From Microbotryum silenes-acaulis (Eukaryota > Basidiomycota > Microbotryomycetes > Microbotryales > Microbotryaceae), in assembly GCA_003665825.1 (NCBI GenBank), contig QPFY01000039.1, positions 1 to 40,426 on the forward strand: 40,426 bases of DNA. Reading direction: 5' to 3'. Below, in pieces: positions 22,191-30,545 of this stretch. A model generated the notes under the pieces. That model ran no database searches and had not been told where the DNA came from. It saw only the letters and a list, made by a program, of their open reading frames with translations. The position numbers were made by a program, and so were the translations under genes. The first letter of the stretch is position 1; every line of letters begins with the position of its first letter.

Positions 22191-22520
22191 GGTCCGGAAG
22201 AGTTAGTGTGGGCAATGTTGGCTATCGTAATGATGTATTTTATAGCAGGGTAATAATAGAACTACGGAGGGAGGCATTGATCTACCCAAGTTTGCAAGAA
22301 GTTGGGGAGGGCCAGGTCGGAGACCAGAAATAACGGCACGGATGAAAAATGTAAATATGTTTTTAGACTATCTAGCTATAGTCGTTGTAGACAGGATCTT
22401 GAAGTGCTTAGTCTCCGCGATCACCTCGGCGATGTTAAATTCGCTTGTCACAGCCTTCTACTAGCTCATCGCCGCCCAGCGATGCTGCAGCAGTGAAATC
22501 CAGGCGCCCACTGGCAGCGT
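22191..22520. other. Stretch without recognisable gene
   Basis: Moderately AT-rich, no long conserved frame, and no match elsewhere in the window. It separates R copy 3 from the small foldback element. Confidence 0.4.
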
Positions 22521-22646
22521 CAGCAACTTTGCCACTCGCGCTTAGTGCAATTTAGCGCACCGGAGATTATAGAAAACGAGCTAAATTTCACAAAAAGTGC
22601 GCTTTTGGCACTAAAGTGCACTAAAGCGCAAGTGGCAAAGTTGCTG
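22521..22646. mobile_element. 126-bp foldback/MITE-like element
   Basis: Terminal inverted repeats of about 30 bp: the left one begins CAGCAACTTTGCCACT (22521) and the right one is its complement ending at 22646, with one indel and one substitution. Inside, AATTTAGC and GCTAAATT form a second nested stem. It has no coding capacity. I could not see a clear target duplication. It resembles a miniature inverted-repeat transposon, and the superfamily cannot be named. Confidence 0.7.
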
Positions 22647-22683
22647 ATGAGGACGCTCAGAATTGCCGGCATGAGGAGTGTGG

Positions 22684-23549
22684 TCAGTTGAGACGTGGAG
22701 ATTGTGGTGATTGTTCCGCGTTGGCGTCAGAATGCTCGTCGTCGTCGATACTAGTAGCCGGGTTCAAGGCGTCGGCAGTTTTGTCGGCAGCGTCGTCGGC
22801 GATGAGCCTGAGCTGCAACTCCTCGTCCACGAGACGGTCACGTATCGAGGTATGGCTCGTGACGCATAGGTAGACCGCGTATGTGGCATAGAGAAGCGCG
22901 CAAGTTCCCATCAGGAACAATACAACGTCGGAAAAAAGAAGGAGAAGGATTTCGAGCATGTTGAGGTCGGCGGCTGCGACTCCAGCCTGGGCCGCTGCGT
23001 GATCGAACGTCGATTTACGGAGCCAGATCAGAAGAGCCTCGCCAAAACCGGCGAGAGATCCGGCGATTGGTAGATGTGCAGCATGTAAGAGTCGACTAAA
23101 TCTTGAAGATCTATCAGTCAACATCTTTCGGACGAGACTTATCAGATCAAGCGCACTTACCGCATCCAAAGGGGGTCGTCGCGGCATTCCGGTGGCAGCG
23201 GGATGTACAAAAAGGCGAGTTGACCGACGAACATCCCCATTGCACCGGCGGTGAAGCGGTACATTTCAACAAAAAACTGCACCGTGAAGAAGGAAACGAT
23301 TGTCGACACGAGCACGACGAGCTTGGTTGCTATGAAAGCTGTAAAGCGCTCAACGAGGGTCAGTCCAGCTATAGTTCGGGTACTCATTCCAGGCTTGTCT
23401 CCGAGCAGCCTGCCCGAGCTAGAATGATCAAACCGGTGCCGCGAGGGGAGTTCAGTCGACTCACCGTCGAAACGTATAGTGCCATCCTCCCGAACACCGA
23501 AGAAACACTCCTGGATATGACTCGGGAAATCGGGGGAAAGCCAAGACAT
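22684..23549 (-). CDS. Unknown multi-pass membrane protein, 224 aa, three exons
   Basis: Exons by my reading: 23549-23465, 23338-23161 and 23095-22684. Introns are 126 and 65 bp (GTGAGT...ACAG and GTAAGT...TTAG), and the joined frame is exactly 225 codons including the stop. The start ATG (MSWLSPDF) follows a run of T. Hydrophobic segments are FIATKLVVLVSTIVSFF (about 29-45), MGMFVGQLAFLYIPL (about 60-75) and a long ILLLLFSDVVLFLMGTCALL stretch (about 135-165). The C-terminal tail (last 45 residues) is acidic and serine-rich, rich in Asp and Ala. It is probably in a cellular membrane with a cytosolic tail. I do not recognise the family. If intron 1 is not removed, a longer frame with a start at MSTRTIAG is an alternative. 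Confidence 0.65.
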
Positions 23550-23888
23550 GACAAAAAAAGAGCGTTGGTTAGTGCGAGGTGGCAATGCCAGCGGCTGGCG
23601 CAGTGCGATAACGAGGAGCTGCTCAAGACGGTGAAGCGGAAACAGGATGAAGAGGTGTGATACACAAGCAGGGTGTGTGCCACAGCTATCAGTTTCTGGC
23701 GTCACATCGAAAGAGAACCGAGAAGAACGACGATCACCGTACCAAGGGCACACCGAGCGGCGAGCGGACGCCGCCGACGAGTCAGCCCTACTCAGCCCGC
23801 GCGGGTCGCTTTCTTTTCTTCACGCGCGCGAAATCTGCTTTTCGGTTTAATGGCGCTTCAAACATGCTTAGGCCATTTAAGGATGAGT

Positions 23889-24640
23889 TCTACCGCGCGA
23901 CGTGGACGGCCGGCCACTGGCTCAATCCTTCAAGACGTCATCAACTCGATCCCTCTTGATCCCCATTGGGCGACCGGCGGCCCCCGGCTTGGCCCGTCTG
24001 CCCGCAACTTGAACACCGTCTACATCCACCTCATCCACAAACGCGGCGAGAGGGATCAGCTGTCACACAAACGTACAATATTGCTCATCATGCAGACGAG
24101 CGCATCATCTCCCAAGCCCACAACCAGCGCCGCGCTCCCTTGCTCGAGTCCCTAATCTGCCCGACTCAGCGTGGCTTTGTGCCGAACCGTTGGATCAGCA
24201 CCGCTGAGGTCCAGTGTCTCATGGATCCCGGACTTCCGGGCTTACCGCCCGTGTTCGGTCTGCTAGCGTTGATGGACTTCGAGAAGGCTTGCGATCGTCT
24301 TTCCCACACGTAACTTGATGTAGTCCTCTGCGCCGTTGGCCTCGGTCCCAAAGCCCACCAATGGTCCCGAGCCACGTACACCAACCAATCTGCCTCCATT
24401 TCTTTCAACGGTTGGCTCTCGGCCGCTTTCGACGTCCTATCGGGTGTTCGGCAAGGCGATCCTCTGGCTCCGTCTCTCTTCGTGCTCGCAATCGAGTGTG
24501 CTGACTATCAAATTCGACTGAAGGTCAAGGGCGTTGTGAGCCCGGGCCTACAAACGATTCGAGAACTCCAATTTGCCGACGACGCTTGCTGCGCGCTCCA
24601 TAACCTCCATAGCAAAAAAAAACCTGAAATGGGACGATCC
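23889..24640 (+). pseudogene. LINE-type reverse transcriptase fragment, broken
   Basis: The reverse transcriptase core of a non-LTR retrotransposon can be read: HLIHKRGERDQL (about 24030), TQRGFVPNRWISTAEVQ (about 24166), GLLALMDFEKACDRLSH (palm motif A, about 24262), SGVRQGDPLAPSLFVLAIE (motif B, about 24440) and LQFADDAC (motif C, about 24570). A TAA stop lies between motifs A and B at about 24311. A frameshift and a missing WRPISLL-type segment lie near 24070. The endonuclease and 3' end are absent. It would have copied its own RNA at a nicked target; as found it is dead. Confidence 0.85.
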
Positions 24641-24835
24641 CCGGATCGGGCCCCCGATTTGAAATGCATTTGAAATCGGCGCACCGATTTGAAACGCATT
24701 TGGGATCGGCGCACCGATTTGAAACGCATTTGAAATCAGCGCACCGATTCGAAATGCATTTGAAACCGGCGCACCGATCCAAAATGCATCTCGAATCGAT
24801 CCCAAATGTGGTTCAAATCCTTGTGGGATCGATCC
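24640..24835. repeat. Minisatellite with about 36-bp unit
   Basis: About four units, each built from CGATTTGAAACGCATTTG, a variable end, and GGCGCAC. The AAATGCATTT core is palindromic. It begins directly after the LINE fragment at a run of A, as if it grew at the old 3' end, and degrades towards 24835. A minus-strand frame through it only repeats ISNAFQIGAP and is not a gene. Confidence 0.8.
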
Positions 24836-25146
24836 ATGCTCGCTTTAATTAGGCGTGCCACGCTTTTCCCCTCCGATGTCTTGATCGGATGCCAATGGGG
24901 TTCTCGAGCGCGGGAAGGGAATTGCGACCTTGCGACCTTCCTTGTGTATCTTTCGGTGTGTTTGGTTGTGTTGGGATGAGGAAGACGATTAATCTTCCTG
25001 GACGAGACCCTGGGATGATGCGTACACCCCAATTCCCGAACCCTCGGTTCGGACAGGCGCCCTGGCGCCGGATGCGTACCATAGGTCACGCCCCCCACAC
25101 TTACAACAAACAAAACGCAGCGAAAGATGCCTACGTTACAACGCAT
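24836..25146. other. 3' flank of YR retroelement
   Basis: No gene is visible. Two small GC hairpins are present: GGCGCC-CT-GGCGCC near 25058 and GAACC-CTC-GGTTC near 25037. YR retroelements end in split or inverted short repeats rather than LTRs, so the element terminus is expected here, but I could not pair it with a matching 5' end. Confidence 0.35.
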
Positions 25147-26217
25147 TCAGGCTCTACCCGAATCGAGTGCAAGCTTGCCAGCCTTGCTCAGCACTTGGAT
25201 CGCAATCTCCTTGTGCTGCCGCCAATACCTGTCGAAGGCATTCGATGACCAACGGCCAAGGTTTCGGATGTGATCCGTGTGTACACCTTCTCGAAGGTAA
25301 AACGTGGCCCCACCGGACCTAAAGGAGTGGTTGTTCAAAACCGCCCTCCCGCTCGCCTCGAGAATGTGTTTGATTCGTCGCGAGAACGCCGAGGAGGTCA
25401 GTTGTCGATGACCTCCTTCGCGCGCCCGATATGAGAACAACCGCCCTGGTGGAGGGTCGTTTAGGCGGAAATGTTTATTGATGCCTCCGACCGGGCAGAA
25501 GGGCTCGCCGTCTCGCGCCGAGACTACCAGCATGCGGCCGATGCGCCGACGCACCTTGTCAAACGGGAGGTCCAACTCGTATCGGAGAGGAGCTTCGCTC
25601 GTCGCATCGATCCAACGTGCATTGGCCACCGCTAGATGCCGTTCGGCTATGAACTCTTCGTCCGCCGAATCCGCCGTAAACTCGCCCAATCTCGCCATCG
25701 CGAAGAACGCCGCACACGCTGCAGCAAACACGGCCGTATCGAACGGACTGCACTTATTGATCCCCGCGGCCAGGCACCTGAGGTCGTCCAAAGTCGCCGC
25801 CAATCGCTCTGGTTTGGGGGCTGGAGCTGTGGCCGCAGCCGCAGCCAGTTGCATCGTCCACATCTTCGGATCGTAGTTCATACGCAGCCCATGCGTCGTG
25901 TTCCAAAATTCTAGGGCGGTACGGAATCGGCGAAAGTGGCTGACGCTATAGGCTCCGACGCCATTTCCCGACAACGCGATTCGAGTGAGAAATCGCCTGA
26001 CGATGTCAGGATGTGCGGGGAATCGATCCCTCCGGTCGACCAACTTGTCGTCACAGTACTCGAGGTATCGTAGAATGCACATCGCGTACATCTCGTTCGA
26101 CTCCGCCGTTCGCCCTGCCGCAACCATCACCGCGTGCTCTGTCGCAGCCAATGCACACGCATGGAGCGGACGTTGGACCGGAGTCGTCGGTGTGAGAACG
26201 AGGATTCGGTTGATACC
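25147..26217 (-). CDS. Tyrosine recombinase of YR retroelement
   Basis: The minus-strand frame is open from a TGA at 26218-26220 to 25147; the first ATG is at 26127, so the N-terminal residues before it are inferred. Counted from the leucine at 26151 the domain has 334 residues. The catalytic set is complete: Arg154 (in ARLGEF), His275 and Arg278 (in NNHSFRSGG), Trp301 in place of the second His (LGRW), and the nucleophile Tyr309 (FDRYWR). The enzyme joins and exchanges DNA strands through a 3'-phosphotyrosine and would insert the circular DNA copy of the element. The upstream part of the same frame (26221-26784) contains no recognisable domain, and the TGA may be a mutation of Trp. Length and motifs fit an intact recombinase domain. 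Confidence 0.85.
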   Translation of the reverse strand, partial: GINRILVLTPTTPVQRPLHACALAATEHAVMVAAGRTAESNEMYAMCILRYLEYCDDKLVDRRDRFPAHPDIVRRFLTRIALSGNGVGAYSVSHFRRFRTALEFWNTTHGLRMNYDPKMWTMQLAAAAATAPAPKPERLAATLDDLRCLAAGINKCSPFDTAVFAAACAAFFAMARLGEFTADSADEEFIAERHLAVANARWIDATSEAPLRYELDLPFDKVRRRIGRMLVVSARDGEPFCPVGGINKHFRLNDPPPGRLFSYRAREGGHRQLTSSAFSRRIKHILEASGRAVLNNHSFRSGGATFYLREGVHTDHIRNLGRWSSNAFDRYWRQHKEIAIQVLSKAGKLALDSGRA

Positions 26218-26891
26218 TCAATACGTCTTGGCGAACGCGGCGCACAGCCGCTCCTCCGGCGTGCAATTCGTGGATGAAGCCATCGGGGCCATCTCGTTCC
26301 CGTCTGCCTCAGGTAGGTAAACGACGATGTCCCCCGAATGGGAACTGCGCAACATTGGCAATCTCGGATTTGACGTCGACGTGAATCCCAAACAAGCCCC
26401 TGGGCTACGATCCAGTTTCACAGTCGGAGGTGGCGCCGCAGCCGGTGCTCCATCGCGCAGCGCCGAACTCGACACGTCGGCCCGACCAGTAAGCGCTCTT
26501 CCTGACTTGAAGGCGCGCTCCCTCACAGCCATCGTCGGCATCGTCGGGTACGGAACGGCTCGTTGACGAAGCCTCCACGCGGCTCGTGAATCCTCGAAAG
26601 ACATCTGTATTTTCGAGACGGCGTGCGACGCGGGTGGGGGGAGGCCGAACGTGCCAAGCACGCGCCCGCAATCACGCTCTCGCGGCGGAGACGGGACAGT
26701 ACCGGACAACCGCAAAGTCGCAACCGAGGCACAAGAGCGCGGCTCTGAGTCATGACAGCGTGACATTGACAAAACAGGACGCAAGAGGGTTCGACCTCAC
26801 CAACAAACAAAAGGTACACGACCTCGCAGACACAGGGATACGCAACTCTGTACGAACGAAGCTCCACCTTCCACGAAGGGAGTCAGATATC

Positions 26892-27212
26892 TCAGCCTAT
26901 CGCCCACAGGGGCTCTCCCGCCGCCCGCAGCAACTCGCGCCCCGCCGGAAACTTCGACAGTGGGTGCGCAATCATCAACGGGAACGGTTCGTACTGCCGC
27001 GGGCGGTCTGGCTGCCGGGACACGACGTCCGCGGGATTCACCTTCGTGTTAACGTATTCAATCGACCACTTCACACCTCGAGTTTCCTCAAGGCTGCGCA
27101 GGTTTGAAAGCGACAAGTTCAACAAGGGATTCATCGAATGCCCTTTCCTCCATCCAAGCACAACCCCGGTGTTGTCACATTGGAGAACGAAATGTTTATC
27201 GTCTTTAGACAT
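26892..27212 (-). CDS. RNase H domain of YR retroelement
   Basis: A 106-residue open frame starts at an in-frame ATG directly after CT-rich sequence. The first part reads DKHFVLQCDNTGVVLGWRKG, with the RNase H aspartate in DNTG, and the later segment SIEYVNTKVNPADVVSR is the usual end of this domain in DIRS/Ngaro elements. It would degrade the RNA template after reverse transcription. The upstream RNase H and reverse transcriptase residues are missing, so it is only the C-terminal part of the domain. It is in a different frame from the recombinase. An otherwise identical copy with frame-breaking deletions lies at 430-712. Confidence 0.75.
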   Translation of the reverse strand: MSKDDKHFVLQCDNTGVVLGWRKGHSMNPLLNLSLSNLRSLEETRGVKWSIEYVNTKVNPADVVSRQPDRPRQYEPFPLMIAHPLSKFPAGRELLRAAGEPLWAIG

Positions 27213-27772
27213 TCATAACGCTGCCTCGGCCAGCGCCTCGACCGCCCACGCCTCCGCGTTCGTGATAGAGACCGAGTGTCGAGGCGGTGGCTGTCACGAA
27301 TGGAAGTTCGCCACTCCGAGTTCGGCCTCTCAGCACCTTCGTCATCCGCGTGACTTCGGCCTTCCCGCGCCTCGGACCTCCTCTCCCCGCTTCGGCACCT
27401 GCACTGCTCTCTTCTCCTCCGACTACACACTCACAACCCTCTCGCCCCCGACTCTTACGTGATCCTCAACCAAGCTCTATTACGTGATCCCCAGCCTCAA
27501 CACTATTACGTGATCCTCGTGCCTCGCCTCCTCAAGCTCGCCACCTCGTCCCCGACTCCTCTGGTCTAGTTCCCCGTCTCCGTAGCTTACTTCTCTCCTT
27601 CCTTTCTGCAACTCGAATCTTCGTCAAAGGTCACATCCTTGCACTCGTCCCTCGTCCTCGTCTCTCTTGAGAAGTCCCTAGAACATCTCTCGACTTGTCC
27701 CTCGTCCCTCGCCCCTCGTCTCGGGCCCCTTCGTCCGGCTCATCCCTCCTATCTTTGTCCTTCGTGATAAAC
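27213..27772. other. CT-rich segment replacing the reverse transcriptase core
   Basis: It lies between the end of the reverse transcriptase start (27773) and RNase H (27212), where several hundred codons of catalytic sequence are expected. The plus strand is rich in CTCGTCC and CCTCG words. It contains three spaced copies of TTACGTGATCC (about 27455, 27480 and 27505) and CTCGTCCCTCG-type minisatellite text at about 27645-27725. It also lies inside the direct repeat that recurs at 1-1266, and its right end is the end of that repeat. Confidence 0.65.
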
Positions 27773-28710
27773 ATGGGCAAGGTCATCCAACGGCAAGGAG
27801 AATCCGCAGACTTCAGGTCGTCGTTTATGGAAACGAGTTTCGGACGGCTAGACGAACCACTCCGTTGCGACGGTCCATGCCCGCTCGTCGACGGATGATT
27901 CGCTTCGTCAGGGTCTGTGGTTCGATCGATCGGCTTCGCCGTGGGGTAAGACAGATTTTCGATCTGGCTCCACTTCGGCGGCATTCCGGGCGCTACTGAC
28001 TTCGGCATATAGCTGATCGGATTCGTGCGGAAAGGACCGACCGCGGCCTCGAGCTCGTCCTTGTCGTACGGCCCCGCGATGTACCCGAGATCGAGCAAGC
28101 GCTCCATCTCGCCGTCCATGACCAGTTGTTGCTTCTCGGTGAGCGGTGCGTTCTTCGCGATGTGACGCTCCGACGGAGGGTCCTTGATGCCGAAATCAAA
28201 GCCCTCTCGGATCTGCTTCGGTATAGCGGCCAGGTACGGCGCGACGTGCGCGACCTTTGCGAGTGCCTTAATGTTGGCCTCGAACGCACCAGCATCGAGC
28301 GGCGTAACAATCTTGTACATCGCATCACGGAACGAGTCGACTTCGCGAGCCATGATTCGCATGCGAACGGAAGTTTCGGGCGCTGGCGACGAGCCCGGCG
28401 CGGGCATTGAAGACACGAACGGGACGTCTCCTTTGCTGCCGGCCGCGACAGGTTCGAGTGGAGCCCTGCCCACCCCGTGGATGGGCAGTTCGGTAATGCT
28501 CGGAGGGTCCGCCGGAGCAGCGCTTAGCGGGTGCGGACGTGAAGAAGCGCGAACGGTGGGGGATTCGACCCCTGAACCAGAGAACGAAGGCGCGCGACGC
28601 GATGCCTGAGAGGTAACGACCTCAGAAAGGGCCACAGAACGCGATTCGAATCGTAGGGTCTGGAAAGTCAAATCCAGCACGTCAGCCCTCGGCTGCGCAG
28701 GAAGGGGCAA
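27773..28710 (-). pseudogene. Reverse transcriptase N-terminus of YR retroelement, truncated
   Basis: The open frame runs from 28710 with no ATG near its start. A proline/serine-rich beginning (28710-28400) is followed by REVDSFRDAMYKIVTPL and the typical reverse transcriptase entry: VGPFRTNPISYMPKS, KWSQIENLSYPTAKP, SINDDLKSADSPCRW. It then continues for a few residues (MFITKDKD) and breaks at 27773 into low-complexity sequence. The palm motifs with the catalytic aspartates are gone. The first part overlaps the tandem repeats at 28550-29290. The pattern FRTNP...PK...NLSYP...IN is that of DIRS/Ngaro enzymes in fungi. Confidence 0.75.
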
Positions 28711-29290
28711 CGCCCAGCCGGTCCATCGGGACCGGGCATCTACACGTACGCGGACGTGAGAAAGCGCGAGCGGTGGGGGATTCGACCCCTAAATTAGAGA
28801 ACGGAGGCACGCGGCGCGATGCCTGAGAGGTAACGACCTCAGAAAGGGCCACCGAGCCCGTAGGGACCGGGCATCTACACGTACGCGGACGCGAGGAAGC
28901 GCGAACGGTGGGGATTCGACCCGGGAGGGAGAATCGGAGATTCGAATCCAGCACTGCGGAGGACGGGGCAACGCCCAGCCGGTCCGTCGGGACCGGGCAT
29001 CTACACGTACGCGGACGTGAGAAAGCGCGAGCGGTGGGGGATTTGACCCCTGAACCAGAAAACGGAGGCCCGCGACGCGATGCCTGAGAGGTAGCGACCT
29101 CAGAAAGGGCCACAGAAAGCGGTTCGAATCGTAGGGTGCGTACATGAGGAAGCGCGAACGGTGGGGGATTCGACCCCTGAACCAGAGAACGGAGGCACTC
29201 GACGCGATGCCTGAGAGGTAACGACCTCAGAAAGGGCCACCGAGCCCGTAGGAACCGGGCATCTACACGTACGCGGACGTGAGGCGGAAG
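28550..29290 (-). repeat. Tandem repeat in YR retroelement linker, about 128-bp unit
   Basis: Boxes recur in the same order: GGTGGGGGATTCGACCCCTG (about 28556, 28775, 28906, 29034, 29160), CCTGAGAGGTAACGACCTCAG and GACCGGGCATCTACACG. Most spacings are 126-131 bp; one unit pair is 219 bp apart. On the minus strand the unit encodes VALSEVVTSQASRR and SGSGVESPTVRA, but successive units sit in three different frames. The expansion has therefore broken the reading frame. Two open frames, at 29591-29100 and 29299-28682, are just pieces of it. Confidence 0.85.
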
Positions 29291-29591
29291 TGACGGCACG
29301 ACACGAGAGTGGGGAAAGGTTGGTGATACAGACGCGCCAACTGTTATAGTTGGTGCAGGCTGCCGCCCGCGGCACAGCGCTGAGCGGAACCACCGAAGTT
29401 ACGACTACCACTGCAGGCGCAACCACTACAGGTTTGGGGAGAGGAAAAATCGGCTTCCTATCCTCGCCCCCCAGCGTTGCCTCCTCCATGGCTTGAATGC
29501 GGCCACGCGCCTCGATGAGATCGTCCACCGGGCGCTCCCTCGCCCGGGCACACGACGACTGGTGCTCGGCCGCGAGCTCAGCCCACTTCAT
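29100..29591 (-). pseudogene. Start of second ORF of YR retroelement, repeat-disrupted
   Basis: It starts at an ATG (MKWAELAAEHQ) 67 bases after Gag ends. A charged, helical first part (ERPVDDLIEARGRIQAMEEATLGGEDRKP) leads to a valine/alanine/proline-rich stretch, then the first of the 128-bp tandem units, after which the frame is lost. It probably is the natural start of the polyprotein that continued into the reverse transcriptase at 28400. No enzyme domain is present in this part. Confidence 0.5.
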
Positions 29592-29657
29592 GGCGACGTT
29601 GAGGGCAGCTGTAAGGGGATGCCTTACAGAACAGCCCTATAAGTAGCCTCTGAGTAG

Positions 29658-30289
29658 CTAGAACTGCCGAGTTCTTACAGCAGCCGAGACCTGAGCCCTG
29701 ATCGACTGGTCGAAGGGTCCGAAAACCTTTATCTTCGAGACCTTGAACCCCGACCACCACAAAGAACGAACCATCGAGTCGTATTTCCTCATGATGGACC
29801 CATTCAAGTCACAGGTCCGCATCGCAACGGACTCAAAGTGCCGGTCAAACATCTACGAAGGCGACTGTGCGCCTCCGACGATGATCGAGGCCGTCATCGG
29901 GTCGACCGCTTCCTTTATGAGGAGCACGTAAGAGTAGCGCGCGTCCTGCCTTTGCGTGCGCGGCAGGCAGCCGTCGAAGACCAGACCCGCCTCCATCCGC
30001 GCCTTGAAACCCACACCATAATGCAGACTCACTTGACTTTTTGGTGTCGTGATAGACACGACATCGGAGGATCCTTGCGATCCTTCGCCCACTTGATCGT
30101 TTCGGCAGAGATGCCGAACAAGGCGCCATCGTAAGTGGTACCCGCCGTCGTGTCTAGGGCGCCGGAAAGTTGCATCGGGGGCAATAGCGGGGCCACGTGC
30201 ACGCCCGCGGCGCCACCGATAGTCGCCGCCGGCGACTCTGTAGACGAGAGCGCGGCGTGGTCGTTGGTTGAGGTCCAAGCAGTCGTCAT
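29658..30289 (-). pseudogene. Gag-like ORF1 of YR retroelement, frameshifted
   Basis: It starts at ATG 30289 (MTTAWTSTND). The first frame runs through ALFGISAETIKWAKDRKDPP. It then shifts by one base at a short T run (about 30036-30040) and continues as FKARMEAGLVFDGCLPRTQRQ, VLLIKEAVDPMTASI, a TAG at 29853-29855, and MFDRHFESVAMRTCDLNGSIMRKYDSM, up to VRTRQF. The position upstream of the reverse transcriptase and the general character fit a Gag-like structural protein, which would bind the element RNA. No zinc knuckle was seen. The frameshift lies at a homopolymer, so it could be a sequencing error, but the TAG would remain. Confidence 0.55.
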
Positions 30290-30445
30290 TGCCGGTAACA
30301 ATAGGGTCGAAAAGTTTCGCGAGTGTAGAGGCAATAAGCACTGCCGTTCGAGCGAAACGAATAAGGTGCAGAAGCGAACAGGCATTTCTCTCGCCTACTC
30401 CACTCTAAGCGCATGCGCGCCACCCCCAGGGGGGCGGCCCACCCA

Positions 30446-30545
30446 TGGTCCCGATGACAATACTGCATCAACCTCACAATTTAGCACCGCACGCGTATCG
30501 ACGAGGGTTTTATATTCGAGTGCTGTGAGAGTGAGAAACATCTGT
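30446..30545 (-). repeat. Inverted 100-bp piece of R-family block B
   Basis: It is the reverse complement of about 12532-12631 and of about 4170-4270 (GTGCTGTGAGAGTGAGAAAC, then ACATCTGT). It ends exactly where the MULE-like terminal repeat begins, so the terminal repeat probably inserted into, or recombined with, a block B copy. Confidence 0.7.

Larger units (their letters stand above)
25147..30289 (-). mobile_element. YR retrotransposon (DIRS/Ngaro-type), defective
   Basis: Minus-strand order is Gag (30289-29658), repeat-rich linker and reverse transcriptase start (29591-27773), a CT-rich foreign segment, RNase H (27212-26892) and tyrosine recombinase (about 26217-25147). This order is that of DIRS/Ngaro retroelements, which integrate with a tyrosine recombinase instead of an integrase. 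The catalytic half of the reverse transcriptase is missing, Gag has a frameshift and a stop, and a stop precedes the recombinase. The element cannot transpose by itself. Its 26498-27772 part is also present at 1-1266. Confidence 0.85.

Noticed and set aside
24548..24805. Minus-strand frames repeating ISNAFQIGAP
   Set aside because: Product of the 36-bp minisatellite.
26221..26784. Open frame upstream of the recombinase as a separate gene
   Set aside because: Same frame as the recombinase, separated by one TGA, and without a recognisable domain; treated as the recombinase leader.
28550..29290. CRISPR-like array
   Set aside because: Repeats are long, contiguous and coding-derived, without unique spacers, in a eukaryotic retroelement.
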